A DNA stretch of 64,000 bases from Terriglobia bacterium (GCA_035712365.1 DASTAW010000046.1:1-64000); one strand, 5' to 3'. Counted from the first letter of the stretch, positions 17,891-26,801 are shown. The notes: generated by a model not told the origin, from the sequence alone. A program made the numbers and translations.

Positions 17891-18570
17891 GAGCGGATTG
17901 ATTGCGTGGCGCTTCCGGCGGCTGCGGGAGCATTCAATTCCTTCACAACGAGTCTTGCCGCTTCCAGCAGGTCTTGGGCGATCAGGTCCGGCATGCGTGG
18001 CCAGTTCTGGCGGCGGTATTCATATTCCCCGCGACCGTAGCCCGTCATCAGCAGAACGGTTCGCGCTCCAATGTTGAATCCCATTTGCATGTCGCGCCAG
18101 GTATCGCCCACCACGTAGGAGGCGCCGAGATCGATGCCAAATTGCTCCGCCGCTTGCTCAGGCATGCCGGTCCCGGGTTTGCGGCAGCGGCATTCCTGCC
18201 GGTATTTTTCGATGGCCGCGCCGGGATGGTGCGGGCAGAAATAGAAGGCGTCCATACTCGTGCCGGCTGCCTGAAGCGCTTCCTGGACCATCCGGTGGAC
18301 CTGGTGTACGATCTCCTCGGTAAAGTAACCCCGACCGACGCCTGACTGGTTGGTGACGATGATCACCGGAAGGCCGGTGGATTTCAGCAGACGGACCGCC
18401 TCGGGGGCATACGGGTAAATCCTTGCGCGGCTGATATGGTTGATATAACCAACCTCGTCGGTGACGGCGCCGTCACGGTCCAGAAAAATCGCCGGCCGGA
18501 GTTCCATGCCGCAGTCCCGTGGCCCGGTGTTTCGCTCTGCTGCTTTACGATAGAGTTGCGGGCCGTTCAT
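17887..18570 (-). CDS. gmhB: D-glycero-D-manno-heptose 1,7-bisphosphate 7-phosphatase (HAD)
   Basis: The enzyme removes the 7-phosphate from heptose 1,7-bisphosphate between the HldA and HldC steps. The HAD motifs are FLDRDGAV (nucleophile Asp), VTNQSGVGRG and VGDTWRDMQMG, and a GmhB-type zinc loop is present (CPHHPG...CRCRKP). At 227 residues it has about 20 extra N-terminal residues; ATG 18570 has GGAG six bases upstream, while an internal Met at 18507 has none. It overlaps waaF by 26 bp and hldA by an ATGA. Confidence 0.92.
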   Translation of the reverse strand: MNGPQLYRKAAERNTGPRDCGMELRPAIFLDRDGAVTDEVGYINHISRARIYPYAPEAVRLLKSTGLPVIIVTNQSGVGRGYFTEEIVHQVHRMVQEALQAAGTSMDAFYFCPHHPGAAIEKYRQECRCRKPGTGMPEQAAEQFGIDLGASYVVGDTWRDMQMGFNIGARTVLLMTGYGRGEYEYRRQNWPRMPDLIAQDLLEAARLVVKELNAPAAAGSATQSIRS

Positions 18571-19633
18571 GGGTCACTCCAAATTCCTTCACCAATCCCA
18601 GGGCAGTGCGATGGACTTCATCAACCGTCACGCCCTTCATGCACCGAAAGTCGATGGGGCACTCGCGCAGTCCACAAGGGCTGCAGGCAACCGGATGCCG
18701 AACCACCCTGGCCAGCGGGCTGACCGGCCCGGTGGCATTTTCGTCCGTCGATCCGAAGATGGCGACCACCGGCAATCCCAGCGCAGCCGCCAGGTGCATG
18801 GGGCCGGAATCGTTGGTGATCACCAGCCGGCATTGTACCAGCAGCGCCATCAACTGGCGCAAGGTGGTTTCTCCCGTCATGATCACCGGCGTGTGGCCCA
18901 TGCCATGAGCAATTTCTTCCGCCAGCGGCTTTTCAGCAGGCGAGCCGAAGATCAACACGTCGGCGTTGAGCGCTCCAATCAGCCGGTCCGCCAATTTCGC
19001 GTAGCGGTCCAGCAGCCAGCGCTTGGCTGGACCGAAGGCGGCGCCGGGCGTGAGACCCACAAGAAAGCGCGGCCCGCCCAATCCGAGGCTTTTAACCTGC
19101 CTTGCCGCCCAGGTCTTCTCGCTGTTCTCGACGTCCAGCCTGATGGTTTCCACCGGTGCAACTCGATCCACCAGGCCCGCGCGGAACAGCAGTTGCAGAT
19201 AATAGTTGCTCTGGTGGCCGTAGAGCGCCGGCGAAGGAACGGGAACTGAATCGGTGAGCAAAATGCCGCGGCCTTCAAGTCCGTAACCGATGCGAACGGG
19301 AATGCGCGAGCGCCAGGCCATCCAGGCGGCGTGGAAAGCGTTCTGGAAGAGAACGGCCATGTCAAAACGTTCGGCGCGAATCTGCTCCACCAGTTTCGAA
19401 AGGCCGCGCGGGCCGTGATTTTCGCCCGCCGCATCGTACACGATCGACCGGTTGACGGCAGGATGATGGAGATAAAGGTCCGCTACCCAGGGCTTGACCA
19501 CCAGCACGATTTCAGCCGCCGGAAACCGCTCACGGAGGGCCTCCAGCGCGGGCAGTGACATCACCCCATCCCCCACCCAGTTGGTTGCTCGGACCAGAAT
19601 CTTTTCGGGATTCAGAACCCTGCTCTTGCGCAT
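18545..19633 (-). CDS. waaF: Lipopolysaccharide heptosyltransferase II (GT9)
   Basis: The 362-residue GT9 enzyme should transfer the second heptose to the inner core. It shows the WaaF start ILVRATNWVGDGVMSLPALEALRERFP (NWVGD is typical of type II), the donor site TPGAAFGPAKRWLLDRYAKLAD, and TNDSGPMHLAAALGLPVVAIFGSTDE. The Cys-rich C-terminal segment SPCGLRECPIDFRCMKGV is also usual. It follows lpxK by 43 bp and overlaps gmhB. Confidence 0.93.
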   Translation of the reverse strand: MRKSRVLNPEKILVRATNWVGDGVMSLPALEALRERFPAAEIVLVVKPWVADLYLHHPAVNRSIVYDAAGENHGPRGLSKLVEQIRAERFDMAVLFQNAFHAAWMAWRSRIPVRIGYGLEGRGILLTDSVPVPSPALYGHQSNYYLQLLFRAGLVDRVAPVETIRLDVENSEKTWAARQVKSLGLGGPRFLVGLTPGAAFGPAKRWLLDRYAKLADRLIGALNADVLIFGSPAEKPLAEEIAHGMGHTPVIMTGETTLRQLMALLVQCRLVITNDSGPMHLAAALGLPVVAIFGSTDENATGPVSPLARVVRHPVACSPCGLRECPIDFRCMKGVTVDEVHRTALGLVKEFGVTHERPATLS

Positions 19634-19676
19634 AAATCGACGGCCTCGAAACCAAACGTTCGGCCCAGGGCACGAC

Positions 19677-20720
19677 CTATGATCCTACCCGGTTTCGCTC
19701 GATGCCTGCCAGAAGTACTTGTTCGAATTTTTCCGCCTCGGAGATTTCCGCCCGGACTGCGCAAGCCAGTAGCGGAAGACCGAACTCCAATTGGACCGGA
19801 AGGTTCATCAAGTCCTTTTCGGTGGTGAGAAAAGCCGTTGCACTTTTTTTGCTGGCGGCCAGGTTGATGCGCCGAATGTCTTCCTGCGTATAGACGTGAT
19901 GGTCACGGAACGCGACTTCGGCAACCGGATTGAAGCCCCACCGCCGCAGATCAGCAAAGAAGGCCGCCGGGTTGCCAATGGCGCAAAAAGCGCAGACCGG
20001 CCTGCCGCGATAATTCTCAGCTTCGACGGCCTGCCCGCTGGGCGCTTCAATCAGGCTGTGCAGCCGCGTCTCGCAGGCGAAAATCGGCGCACTGGCGTTG
20101 ACTTGCCTCACCTGCTTCTCGATTGCAGCGGGATCACGGATTTCCGTCCGGGTCAGGATGATGAGGTCCGCGCGCGACAGGGCCCCCACCGGCTCGCGCA
20201 GGCGTCCGGCAGGCAGCACGGCGTCCTCTAGAACATTCTGAGTCGCGTCGATGGCCACCAAATCGACGTCGCGCGAGAGAGAGAGGTGCTGGAACCCGTC
20301 ATCGAGGATATGGACACCCACCGCAAAGCGTTCTTCGGCAAACTGCCCGGCGCGAAAACGGTCGGCACAAACAATGATGGAGACCTGCGGGAGCGCGCGG
20401 GCCAGCAGCGCAGGTTCATCGCCTACGGCGCGCGCGTCAGCACCGTTTTGCGATTGAGGCCCCAGAGCGACGAGCTCGGCTTGCCGTTCACGGCGGTAGC
20501 CTCGCGTGAGGATGGCGGGTTTGTGGCCATGGCGAAGTAGAATCTCAGAAATCAGCACGACCAGCGGAGTCTTGCCGCTTCCTCCGACAGTGAGATTGCC
20601 CACGCTGATGACGGGACGGGAAAGGCGCCTGGACTTCAGCCAGCCCCGCTCGAAGGCCCGGCGGCGTAAGCGCGCTCCGGCGCCATAGAGACCGGCAAGC
20701 GGCAAGAGGGAACGGTTCAT
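19677..20720 (-). CDS. lpxK: Tetraacyldisaccharide 4'-kinase
   Basis: LpxK phosphorylates the 4' position of the lipid A disaccharide at the inner membrane, giving lipid IVA. The 347-residue protein has an N-terminal membrane-associated segment, the P-loop VGNLTVGGSGKTPLV, and ILDDGFQHLSLSRDVDLVAID, the conserved catalytic region. FLTTEKDLMNLP is near the end. The start at 20720 forms an ATGA overlap with waaA; upstream Met codons lie inside waaA. The order waaA-lpxK places lipid A finishing steps beside heptose-core synthesis. Confidence 0.95.
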   Translation of the reverse strand: MNRSLLPLAGLYGAGARLRRRAFERGWLKSRRLSRPVISVGNLTVGGSGKTPLVVLISEILLRHGHKPAILTRGYRRERQAELVALGPQSQNGADARAVGDEPALLARALPQVSIIVCADRFRAGQFAEERFAVGVHILDDGFQHLSLSRDVDLVAIDATQNVLEDAVLPAGRLREPVGALSRADLIILTRTEIRDPAAIEKQVRQVNASAPIFACETRLHSLIEAPSGQAVEAENYRGRPVCAFCAIGNPAAFFADLRRWGFNPVAEVAFRDHHVYTQEDIRRINLAASKKSATAFLTTEKDLMNLPVQLEFGLPLLACAVRAEISEAEKFEQVLLAGIERNRVGS

Positions 20721-22051
20721 CGGGCGGCCCGGGACAACGGCGCAGCGGTCGTTTGCGGGTGGCCAAGCCAATCCTCCATCTGGTTCAGAATGCGCGTGGC
20801 GGCGCCAGACTGCTGGGTAATCACCTCTTTCGCTTTTTCGCCCATCCGGCGGGCGTCGGCCGAGCGGTCGAGCAGGCCAAGCACAGCCTCGACCAATTGA
20901 TGGGAGTCGGCCACTTGCATGGCGCCGCCTGCGCTAAGAAACAGGCTGGCCACATCCCGAAAGTTATGCATATGGGGGCCAAACAGAATCGGCTTCCCCC
21001 AGAAGGCGGGCTCGACGATGTTGTGGCCGCCGGTTGGGACCAGGCTGCCTCCGATAAACACAATGTCTGCCAATCCCACGATTTCTGCGAGTTCTCCGAT
21101 GGTGTCGAGCAGCAGGATCTCTGCCTGGGAGACGCGACGGCCAATTTCTTCATCACTCTCTGGAAGGTGCGTCCGCCGAACGGCATTCACCTGCTGCGCC
21201 TGCAACAGCGCAGCGACCTCGTCAAATCGCGCAGGATGTCGCGGCGCCAGGACCATGAGCGCGCGGGGGTGCTTCCGGCGGATGCTCTGCCAGGCTTCGA
21301 GCACCAGCGGTTCTTCTCCGCGCATCGTACTGCCGGCCACGATGATCGGGCTTCGATCCTCTCCCGCCAGAACGTTTCTCATTTTCAGTCCAAAATTTCC
21401 GAACTCCGGGGCCTTCGCATCAAATTTGAGATTACCGGATACGGCGACGCGATCAGGATGGGCGCCCAGCGCCTTGAAACGTTCGGCGTCGGTCTCGGTC
21501 TGGGCGCAGATTCGGGTGACGTTCTCCAGCACGCAGCGCATGAAAGGACGGCCCAGCCGGTAGCCGGGAAATGACCGGTCAGAGATACGCGCGTTCACCA
21601 GAATCGTCTTGCACCCCGACTCACTGGCGGTCTTCAGCAGGTTGGGCCACAGTTCGGTTTCAACGATGACAAGGACCGAGGGGCGAATCTGCTGCAGCAC
21701 GCGGCGCACGGCCCACTTCCAGTCAAAGGGCAGGTAAAACTGGCCGGCAACGCGTGGCAGTTTTTTTTCGGCGGCTTCCCGTCCGGCTGCCGTCACGCTG
21801 CTCAGAAAGATTTTCCGGTCCGGATAGCGATCGAGAAGGTGCTTCACCAGGCCGGCGACGGCCAGCGTTTCGCCCACCGACACGGCGTGAATCCAGATTG
21901 CCCCCGTGGCTTGCTGGCGGAAATCGGCGGGAAGCTTGCCCAGCCTCTCGCGCCAGGCTGCAAGCTCTTTTCTTCCCCTGTGGCGCCAAATGTAGTAGGG
22001 CGCCATCAGGACCAGGCCGAGGCTGAACAAAATGCTGTACAGTCGGTACAT
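20717..22051 (-). CDS. waaA: 3-deoxy-D-manno-octulosonic acid (Kdo) transferase
   Basis: WaaA transfers Kdo from CMP-Kdo to lipid IVA at the inner membrane. The 444-residue protein starts with a single membrane anchor (MYRLYSILFSLGLVLMAPYYIW), then has IWIHAVSVGETLAVAGLV, IVETELWPNLLKTASESGCKTILVNARIS and, in the C-terminal GT-B domain, FIGGSLVPTGGHNIVEPAFWGKPILFGPHMHNF. I chose ATG 22051; a frame from 22117 adds 22 residues with no family match. It is the first gene of the LPS cluster. A TATAAT-like box at 22098-22103 (minus strand) is a weak promoter candidate. Confidence 0.95.
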   Translation of the reverse strand: MYRLYSILFSLGLVLMAPYYIWRHRGRKELAAWRERLGKLPADFRQQATGAIWIHAVSVGETLAVAGLVKHLLDRYPDRKIFLSSVTAAGREAAEKKLPRVAGQFYLPFDWKWAVRRVLQQIRPSVLVIVETELWPNLLKTASESGCKTILVNARISDRSFPGYRLGRPFMRCVLENVTRICAQTETDAERFKALGAHPDRVAVSGNLKFDAKAPEFGNFGLKMRNVLAGEDRSPIIVAGSTMRGEEPLVLEAWQSIRRKHPRALMVLAPRHPARFDEVAALLQAQQVNAVRRTHLPESDEEIGRRVSQAEILLLDTIGELAEIVGLADIVFIGGSLVPTGGHNIVEPAFWGKPILFGPHMHNFRDVASLFLSAGGAMQVADSHQLVEAVLGLLDRSADARRMGEKAKEVITQQSGAATRILNQMEDWLGHPQTTAAPLSRAAR

Positions 22052-22195
22052 GCGAGGATAAGGGCAGCGTGGGAGCCTGCAATCGAACCCAGAGGCAATT
22101 ATAGGTTGAAACGGCAAGAATCGCTATCGAAACCAGGTCGCTGGCGGGTTGCTGGACGTTGGAAGGAGGGCATTTGCGCTGAGAATCAAGATGGT

Positions 22196-22224
22196 GGAGG
22201 GACGCCACCCGATGGCGCCCCTCC
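22196..22224 (-). terminator. Hairpin downstream of the ferredoxin gene
   Basis: On the minus strand, 23 bases after the ferredoxin stop, GGAGGGGCGCCA pairs with TGGCGTCCCTCC through 12 positions (including G-T pairs) around a 5-nt loop. No T-run follows, so this is a strong hairpin but not a textbook intrinsic terminator. Confidence 0.5.
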
Positions 22225-22247
22225 TTGTTGCCTGGGCCCGTGCGTTG

Positions 22248-22508
22248 CTACTTCTTGTAGTATTCAGCGTTCTTCGCCGTAAAGCTTTGCCATTTTTCCG
22301 GCAGGTCGTCCTGAGGGAAAATTGCTGAAACGGGACACACCGGAACGCAGGCCCCGCAATCGATACACTCCACAGGGTCGATATAGAGCATTTCCGATTC
22401 TTCAAAGTTTGCCTCGTCTTTGCGAGGGTGGATGCAATCCACCGGGCAAACGTCCACGCAGGCGGTGTCTTTCGTACCGATGCAAGGCTCCGCGATTATA
22501 TAAGCCAT
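22248..22508 (-). CDS. Bacterial ferredoxin with two Fe-S cluster motifs
   Basis: The 86-residue electron carrier has two ferredoxin-type Cys motifs: [19 protein letters not shown], whose longer first spacing is typical of the seven-iron (3Fe-4S/4Fe-4S) ferredoxins, and [16 protein letters not shown] for a 4Fe-4S cluster. It should be cytosolic. A GGAGGAAG ribosome site precedes ATG 22508, which fixes the start; an upstream in-frame ATG at 22550 is not needed. It is divergent from the Crp/Fnr-family gene, and the 194-bp space between them holds two palindromes. Confidence 0.93.
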   Translation of the reverse strand: MAYIIAEPCIGTKDTACVDVCPVDCIHPRKDEANFEESEMLYIDPVECIDCGACVPVCPVSAIFPQDDLPEKWQSFTAKNAEYYKK

Positions 22509-22557
22509 TCTAGCTTCCTCCGCAATTGTTTCCGAGGCGCTGATTCGCACCCCGTCT

Positions 22558-22604
22558 TAATTTAAATTAGTTGGCACGCGTGAAGAATGCGACGACTTAA
22601 GTCG
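22558..22604. promoter_or_regulatory. Two perfect 12-bp palindromes between ferredoxin and crp-like genes
   Basis: TAATTTAAATTA (22558-22569) and CGACTTAAGTCG (22593-22604) are perfect palindromes, 35 bp apart centre to centre, in the divergent intergenic region. They could be operators for the adjacent Crp/Fnr-family regulator or another dimeric protein. A possible plus-strand promoter, TTGGCC-17-GACAAT, lies at 22642-22670. Neither palindrome matches the E. coli FNR or CRP consensus well. Confidence 0.4.
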
Positions 22605-22702
22605 GCATCCGGGCAGGAGCGAATACACCCTCCCAAACCAATTGGCCATTATACCCCGGATCAGGACAATACCTTGCCGCTTTTGCACGCCGAGATTAGG
22701 AT

Positions 22703-23425
22703 GTGATTGTGCTTATGACCGGGCTTGATGCCATCGCGACGCTGCGGCGTGTCCCCTTCTTTGCCGTTCTCGGTGAAGAGGAACTTCGCCGTCTGGCCGG
22801 CCATTGCGTCGTCCGATTTCTCAACAAGGAAGAACTTCTGTTCACCGAGGGAGACCCCTGCGAAGGCATGTACGTCGTGCAATCAGGGGCGATCAAGCTG
22901 TTCAAAATGGCGGACACGGGGCGCGAACAGGTCTTGGTGATCGAGCGAGCAGGTTCGACGGTGGGGGAACTTCCAGTTTTTGATGGTGGCAACCTGCCGG
23001 CCTCCGCGGCGGCGCTCGAGGATTCCAGCCTGCTCTTTCTTCCTAAGCGGGAGTTACTTGAGCTGTGCCGGCGGAACTCCGAGGTTGCTTTCGCTGTCAT
23101 ACGCTCGCTGGCGTGGCGGTTCCGCTACATGGCCTCTCTGGTGGAAGAGTTGTCGCTCAAGGAAGTCAGCCACAGGCTGGCGAGATTTCTGCGCGACCGG
23201 GCGCTCACTGCGGGAACGCGGACGCGGCGGGGCATCGAATTCCCGCTGGAGGAATCCAACCAACAGATCGCTGCTGAAATTGGCACGGTCCGCGATCTGG
23301 TTTCCCGAAATCTGCGGCGCCTGGTCGATCGCAAAATTATCAAAATGGAGCGACGGAGGGTGATTGTGCTGAACATGGCTGACCTGGAAGAGCAGATTGC
23401 AGGGAGCAAACGCGCTTCGGGATAG
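22703..23425 (+). CDS. Crp/Fnr-family transcriptional regulator
   Basis: The 240-residue protein has an N-terminal cyclic-nucleotide-binding fold (LRRVPFFAVLGEEELRRLAGHC, GDPCEGMYVVQSGAIKLFK, GELPVFDGG) and a C-terminal winged helix (EESNQQIAAEIGTVRDLVSRNLRRLVDRKIIK). It lacks the N-terminal Cys cluster of true FNR, so oxygen sensing through an Fe-S cluster is not supported; the ligand is unknown. Three in-frame starts are possible (GTG 22703, GTG 22709, ATG 22715). GTG 22709 is best spaced from the AGG at 22698. It may control the divergent ferredoxin gene. Confidence 0.9.
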   Translation: MIVLMTGLDAIATLRRVPFFAVLGEEELRRLAGHCVVRFLNKEELLFTEGDPCEGMYVVQSGAIKLFKMADTGREQVLVIERAGSTVGELPVFDGGNLPASAAALEDSSLLFLPKRELLELCRRNSEVAFAVIRSLAWRFRYMASLVEELSLKEVSHRLARFLRDRALTAGTRTRRGIEFPLEESNQQIAAEIGTVRDLVSRNLRRLVDRKIIKMERRRVIVLNMADLEEQIAGSKRASG

Positions 23426-23572
23426 CGCCGCCGAAATCGCGGGTCCCTGGCGTCGTCCTGCCATAATTTTGGCTTTCTCGATCTGCTGCCCAACCGTCTG
23501 CCAGGTCATTTCTGTCTTGCCATCACCTGCTGCCTGCCCGTACTCTATATGACTGTTTTCATCCAATGAGGT

Positions 23573-24625
23573 ATGAGCGTGAGCGCAAAAGCACCGCGTC
23601 TGGTAGTCTTCACCGAGCGAGAAGAGGGCCCCGTCTGCGGACTCGATGAGAAAGTGATCCGAGATGCTGGCGGCGCACTTCACTATGGCAGAGCGGGTAG
23701 CCTGGCTGATCGCGTCGCCCTGGCAAAGCCCGCCAACGTTCTGATCGCAAGCACCGCCCCGATGCGGCGCGAATTTCTGCTGCAGCTCCCGCAGTTGAAG
23801 GGGATCGTACGACTCGGCATCGGAGTGGACTCGGTTGACCTCGACGCCGCCACCGACCTGGGAATCGTGGTGGCGAATGTGCCGGTGTTCTGCCAGGATG
23901 AGGTGGCCGAGCACGCCCTGGGGTTGCTGCTGGCGGTGACGCGCAAGATCGTTCTGGCCGACCGCCTCACGCGCCAGGGGAAGTGGGTTGTTGGGATTCA
24001 AGAAAGGATGCTCCCCATGCGGCGGCTGAGGGGCCAAACACTGGGCATGGTCGGATTCGGCCGGATTGCGCAAAGACTCACGGGCATGGCCCAAGCTTTA
24101 GGCCTGCGGGTCATTGCTGCAGACCCTTACGTGGCGCCGGAGATTGCCCAGGCCGCCAGGGTGGTCCTGATGCCGCTTGCGGAACTGCTTCCCCAAGCCG
24201 ATATTGTGTCTCTCCACGTCCCGCTAACCTCTGAGACTCGCGGGCTGATCAACGCCGACGCTTTCGCGCTGATGAAGCGAGGCGCCATCCTCATCAACAC
24301 TGCGCGCGGCCCGGTGGTGGATGAAGTCGCGCTGGAAGAGGCGCTGGCGGACGGCGAGCTGGGCGGCGCAGGCCTCGATGTTCTTGAAACGGAGCCACCC
24401 AATATTCCCCATCCGCTGCTCGAATTCGACAATGTTGTGTTGACGTGCCATTACGGCTCCTGCAGTTTTGAGGCTTATGCCGATTTGCGCCGCAGCGTGT
24501 CGGAACAGGCGGCCCAGATCCTTCGCGGTGAATTTCCCCGGCACCTTGTGAATTCCCGGGTGAAGGACCTGCCTCAGTGCAGGCTGCGGAATCCAGGAAC
24601 GCAAGCGCAGGGCGCGCGGAGTTAA
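23573..24625 (+). CDS. D-isomer-specific 2-hydroxyacid dehydrogenase, phosphoglycerate/CtBP-like
   Basis: The 350-residue NAD-dependent enzyme has the Rossmann motif MVGFGRIAQRL and the catalytic set Arg (INTARGPVVDE), Glu (LDVLETEPP) and His (LTCHYGSCS). The N-terminal half (IVRLGIGVDSVDLDAATDLGIVVANVP) resembles phosphoglycerate dehydrogenase-like and C-terminal-binding-protein-like members. The substrate is probably a 2-hydroxy/2-keto acid and cannot be named. It begins 147 bp after the regulator and precedes a second family member by 39 bp, suggesting a joint pathway. Confidence 0.85.
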   Translation: MSVSAKAPRLVVFTEREEGPVCGLDEKVIRDAGGALHYGRAGSLADRVALAKPANVLIASTAPMRREFLLQLPQLKGIVRLGIGVDSVDLDAATDLGIVVANVPVFCQDEVAEHALGLLLAVTRKIVLADRLTRQGKWVVGIQERMLPMRRLRGQTLGMVGFGRIAQRLTGMAQALGLRVIAADPYVAPEIAQAARVVLMPLAELLPQADIVSLHVPLTSETRGLINADAFALMKRGAILINTARGPVVDEVALEEALADGELGGAGLDVLETEPPNIPHPLLEFDNVVLTCHYGSCSFEAYADLRRSVSEQAAQILRGEFPRHLVNSRVKDLPQCRLRNPGTQAQGARS

Positions 24626-24664
24626 TCCCAGGTATCGACAGGGCCGGGAAGATCAGCAATCAAG

Positions 24665-25711
24665 ATGGCCATAAGACAAAAGATAAAGCAGCACCGTCTC
24701 AAGGTGGTCCTCGTCGGCAACGTTGCCGCAAAAGCCGCGGACCAACTCAAGGCCCTCATAAAGGCCCCCTCAACCATTGTTGCCTTTCCGGTCAATCGCG
24801 ACGGTCCCCAGATGCTCAAGGAATTGTCGAACGCCGATGTGGCGGTGGGGCACTTCTTCACCGAAAAAATGGCGCGCGCCGTCCGGAATCTGAAACTGTT
24901 GCAGGCGCCCAATGCCGGCGTGGATGCTTTTCGGATGGATTTGCTTTCTCCTCAAACCACCGTTGCGAACGCTTATTTCCACGGCCCCGCAATCGCAGAG
25001 TTTGTGGTAATGACGGTCCTTGCACTCCGCAGGGACCTGTTGAATCTCGATGCACGATTTCGGAAGGGTATCTGGAACGGCTCATGGATAGAGGGTGAAC
25101 TGCCCCCTGAGGAAGTGCTTGGCAAGAGCCTCGGCCTGGTCGGCTACGGAACCATCGGCCGCGAAGTTGCCGTGCGCGCCCGAGCGTTGGGAATGTCCAT
25201 CAAGGTGATTAGCGCCCATCCGCCCAAACGAAAACCGCGAGATGTCGATTTCTGGAAAGGCCCGGCCGCCCTGCCGCAGCTTCTGGAGGAATCCGATTAC
25301 ATCGTTCTTGCCTGCCCGCTGAACAAGGAGACGCGCGGCCTGATTGGACCGCGGGAGTTCGGCCAGATAAAGCGCAGCGCTTTCCTCATCAACGTGGCGC
25401 GCGGCGCGGTAGTCCAGGAAGAAGCATTATTTCGCGCGTTGAAAGAACGCCGAATTGCGGGCGCCGCCATCGACGTCTGGTACCGTTACCCGAAAGCCGA
25501 CAGGCCTTCGCGCCCGTCCCGTTTCCCGTTCCACAAACTGCCGAACGTGGTGATGACCCCCCATGTTTCCGGCTGGATGCTGGGCACGCGCCAAAAACGC
25601 CTTGAATTGGTGGCCGCAAATATTGATCGCCTGGTTGCAGGTAAACCGCTGCTGAACGTTGTCAAGGGGCCGCGCAGGCACAGCCCCACAGAGTGGGATG
25701 CCTCTATCTGA
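24665..25711 (+). CDS. D-isomer-specific 2-hydroxyacid dehydrogenase family protein, catalytic Glu not conserved
   Basis: This 348-residue protein has the same fold as its upstream neighbour but is only distantly similar. The coenzyme motif is LVGYGTIGREV, the substrate-binding Arg is in INVARGAVVQ, and the His is in MTPHVSGW. Where active family members have a Glu before Pro (DVFxxEP), this one reads IDVWYRYP, so the Glu of the Arg-Glu-His relay appears replaced by Tyr. It may act on an unusual substrate or be impaired. Co-transcription with the preceding gene is likely. Confidence 0.82.
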   Translation: MAIRQKIKQHRLKVVLVGNVAAKAADQLKALIKAPSTIVAFPVNRDGPQMLKELSNADVAVGHFFTEKMARAVRNLKLLQAPNAGVDAFRMDLLSPQTTVANAYFHGPAIAEFVVMTVLALRRDLLNLDARFRKGIWNGSWIEGELPPEEVLGKSLGLVGYGTIGREVAVRARALGMSIKVISAHPPKRKPRDVDFWKGPAALPQLLEESDYIVLACPLNKETRGLIGPREFGQIKRSAFLINVARGAVVQEEALFRALKERRIAGAAIDVWYRYPKADRPSRPSRFPFHKLPNVVMTPHVSGWMLGTRQKRLELVAANIDRLVAGKPLLNVVKGPRRHSPTEWDASI

Positions 25712-25730
25712 ATTCCACCACGAAAACAGG

Positions 25731-26801
25731 TTACCGATTTGCGGAATGCATGCGCGGCAAGCGATCTTCCACCGGCGGCAGCGGCGGCAGGGGAGCGTGC
25801 GGTTCGGTCTGATACCAATACGCCACGGAATAGTAATTGTCGCCGCGGTTGTTGGCCGTGCCATGCTCGATGGTTGCGCGCAGGGACCTGGTGAAAGGTA
25901 TCGGCGAATCGAGATGAAAGCGGTACACGGACCATCGGGCCCCCTGGCGCTCAGGGCCGACGACCGGCGCGCCGAATAGCCCGTAAGCAAAAGGATGGCC
26001 GCCAAAATCCCACGCTCCGAGGAAATAGTCTTCCGTCCCAGTACCGTTAATGGATGGCCGCTTTTCGCCGTCGATGAAGAACATGTCGTCGCCCTCGCCC
26101 CACCATCCGTCCTTGTTTTCCAGGATTGACATGGTGACGCCCACAAACTGCCCGCGGCCTTTGGCATCCACCCACAGATAATTGTCCTTGCCTTCGAGGT
26201 TTTTCCCGTTGCTCGCGACAGCAGTACACGGAGCGCACTGGTTGTATCGCGCGTGGAAATAGAGGGTGCTTACGGGCAAAGGATTTGAATAAGCGCGATA
26301 GTCAATGTTGAAGTAGAGAGCGTCAATGGCTTCGTGGCCTTCATTGGTGACCGTGATGCGAGCATGCCTTTTGAACGGCATGGGAAAAAAGCTGTTGAGC
26401 GCCTTGGCTTCTCCCACGGCCAGCGGAACGGATTGATAAGTGAAGTAGTCACCCAACCCCAGGCCGAAGAAATCTCCGATGGGCGTCTCCACGCTGGGAT
26501 TGGTTTCGCCGTCCCAGTACATGCGCAGGACGATTTTCTTCAGATGATAGAGTTCGGGGTCCGCAATGGTGAACCAGGCGTGGGTGATGACTCCGGGGCC
26601 GGGTTCGTCGAGCACCGTGAACGTCTGGCCCGGGTTAACGTGGCGGTAATCTTCATTTCCGCCTGTCCGATCATAGCTCGATACCCGCTTTAGGACGTAA
26701 GAGTGCGGCTCAGGAAGCTGTCCGAGCCAGTCGCTGAAGTTCTGGGCCACGGCGGGCACAGCCAGCACGAGCATCACGATCAAAGGCGCGGCTTTCCGCA
26801 T
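25731..26801 (-). CDS. DUF2961 (GH172-type) secreted protein
   Basis: The 356-residue protein begins with a signal peptide (MRKAAPLIVMLVLAVPAVAQ) and continues with the DUF2961 fold: LDEPGPGVITHAWFTI, RMYWDGETNPSVETPIGDFFG, WGEGDDMFFIDGE and INGTGTEDYFLGAWDFG. Characterised members of this family (GH172) act on fructofuranose- or arabinofuranose-containing carbohydrates; the acidic residues in DGE and GTEDYF fit a glycosidase. The product is probably periplasmic or secreted. GGAGGA precedes ATG 26801; the longer frame to 26891 has no support. The gene is convergent with the dehydrogenase gene. Confidence 0.88.
   Translation of the reverse strand: MRKAAPLIVMLVLAVPAVAQNFSDWLGQLPEPHSYVLKRVSSYDRTGGNEDYRHVNPGQTFTVLDEPGPGVITHAWFTIADPELYHLKKIVLRMYWDGETNPSVETPIGDFFGLGLGDYFTYQSVPLAVGEAKALNSFFPMPFKRHARITVTNEGHEAIDALYFNIDYRAYSNPLPVSTLYFHARYNQCAPCTAVASNGKNLEGKDNYLWVDAKGRGQFVGVTMSILENKDGWWGEGDDMFFIDGEKRPSINGTGTEDYFLGAWDFGGHPFAYGLFGAPVVGPERQGARWSVYRFHLDSPIPFTRSLRATIEHGTANNRGDNYYSVAYWYQTEPHAPLPPLPPVEDRLPRMHSANR

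Noticed and set aside
22703-23425. True FNR (oxygen-sensing) assignment for the Crp/Fnr-family gene
   Set aside because: The N-terminal Cys cluster that ligates the FNR Fe-S cluster is missing.
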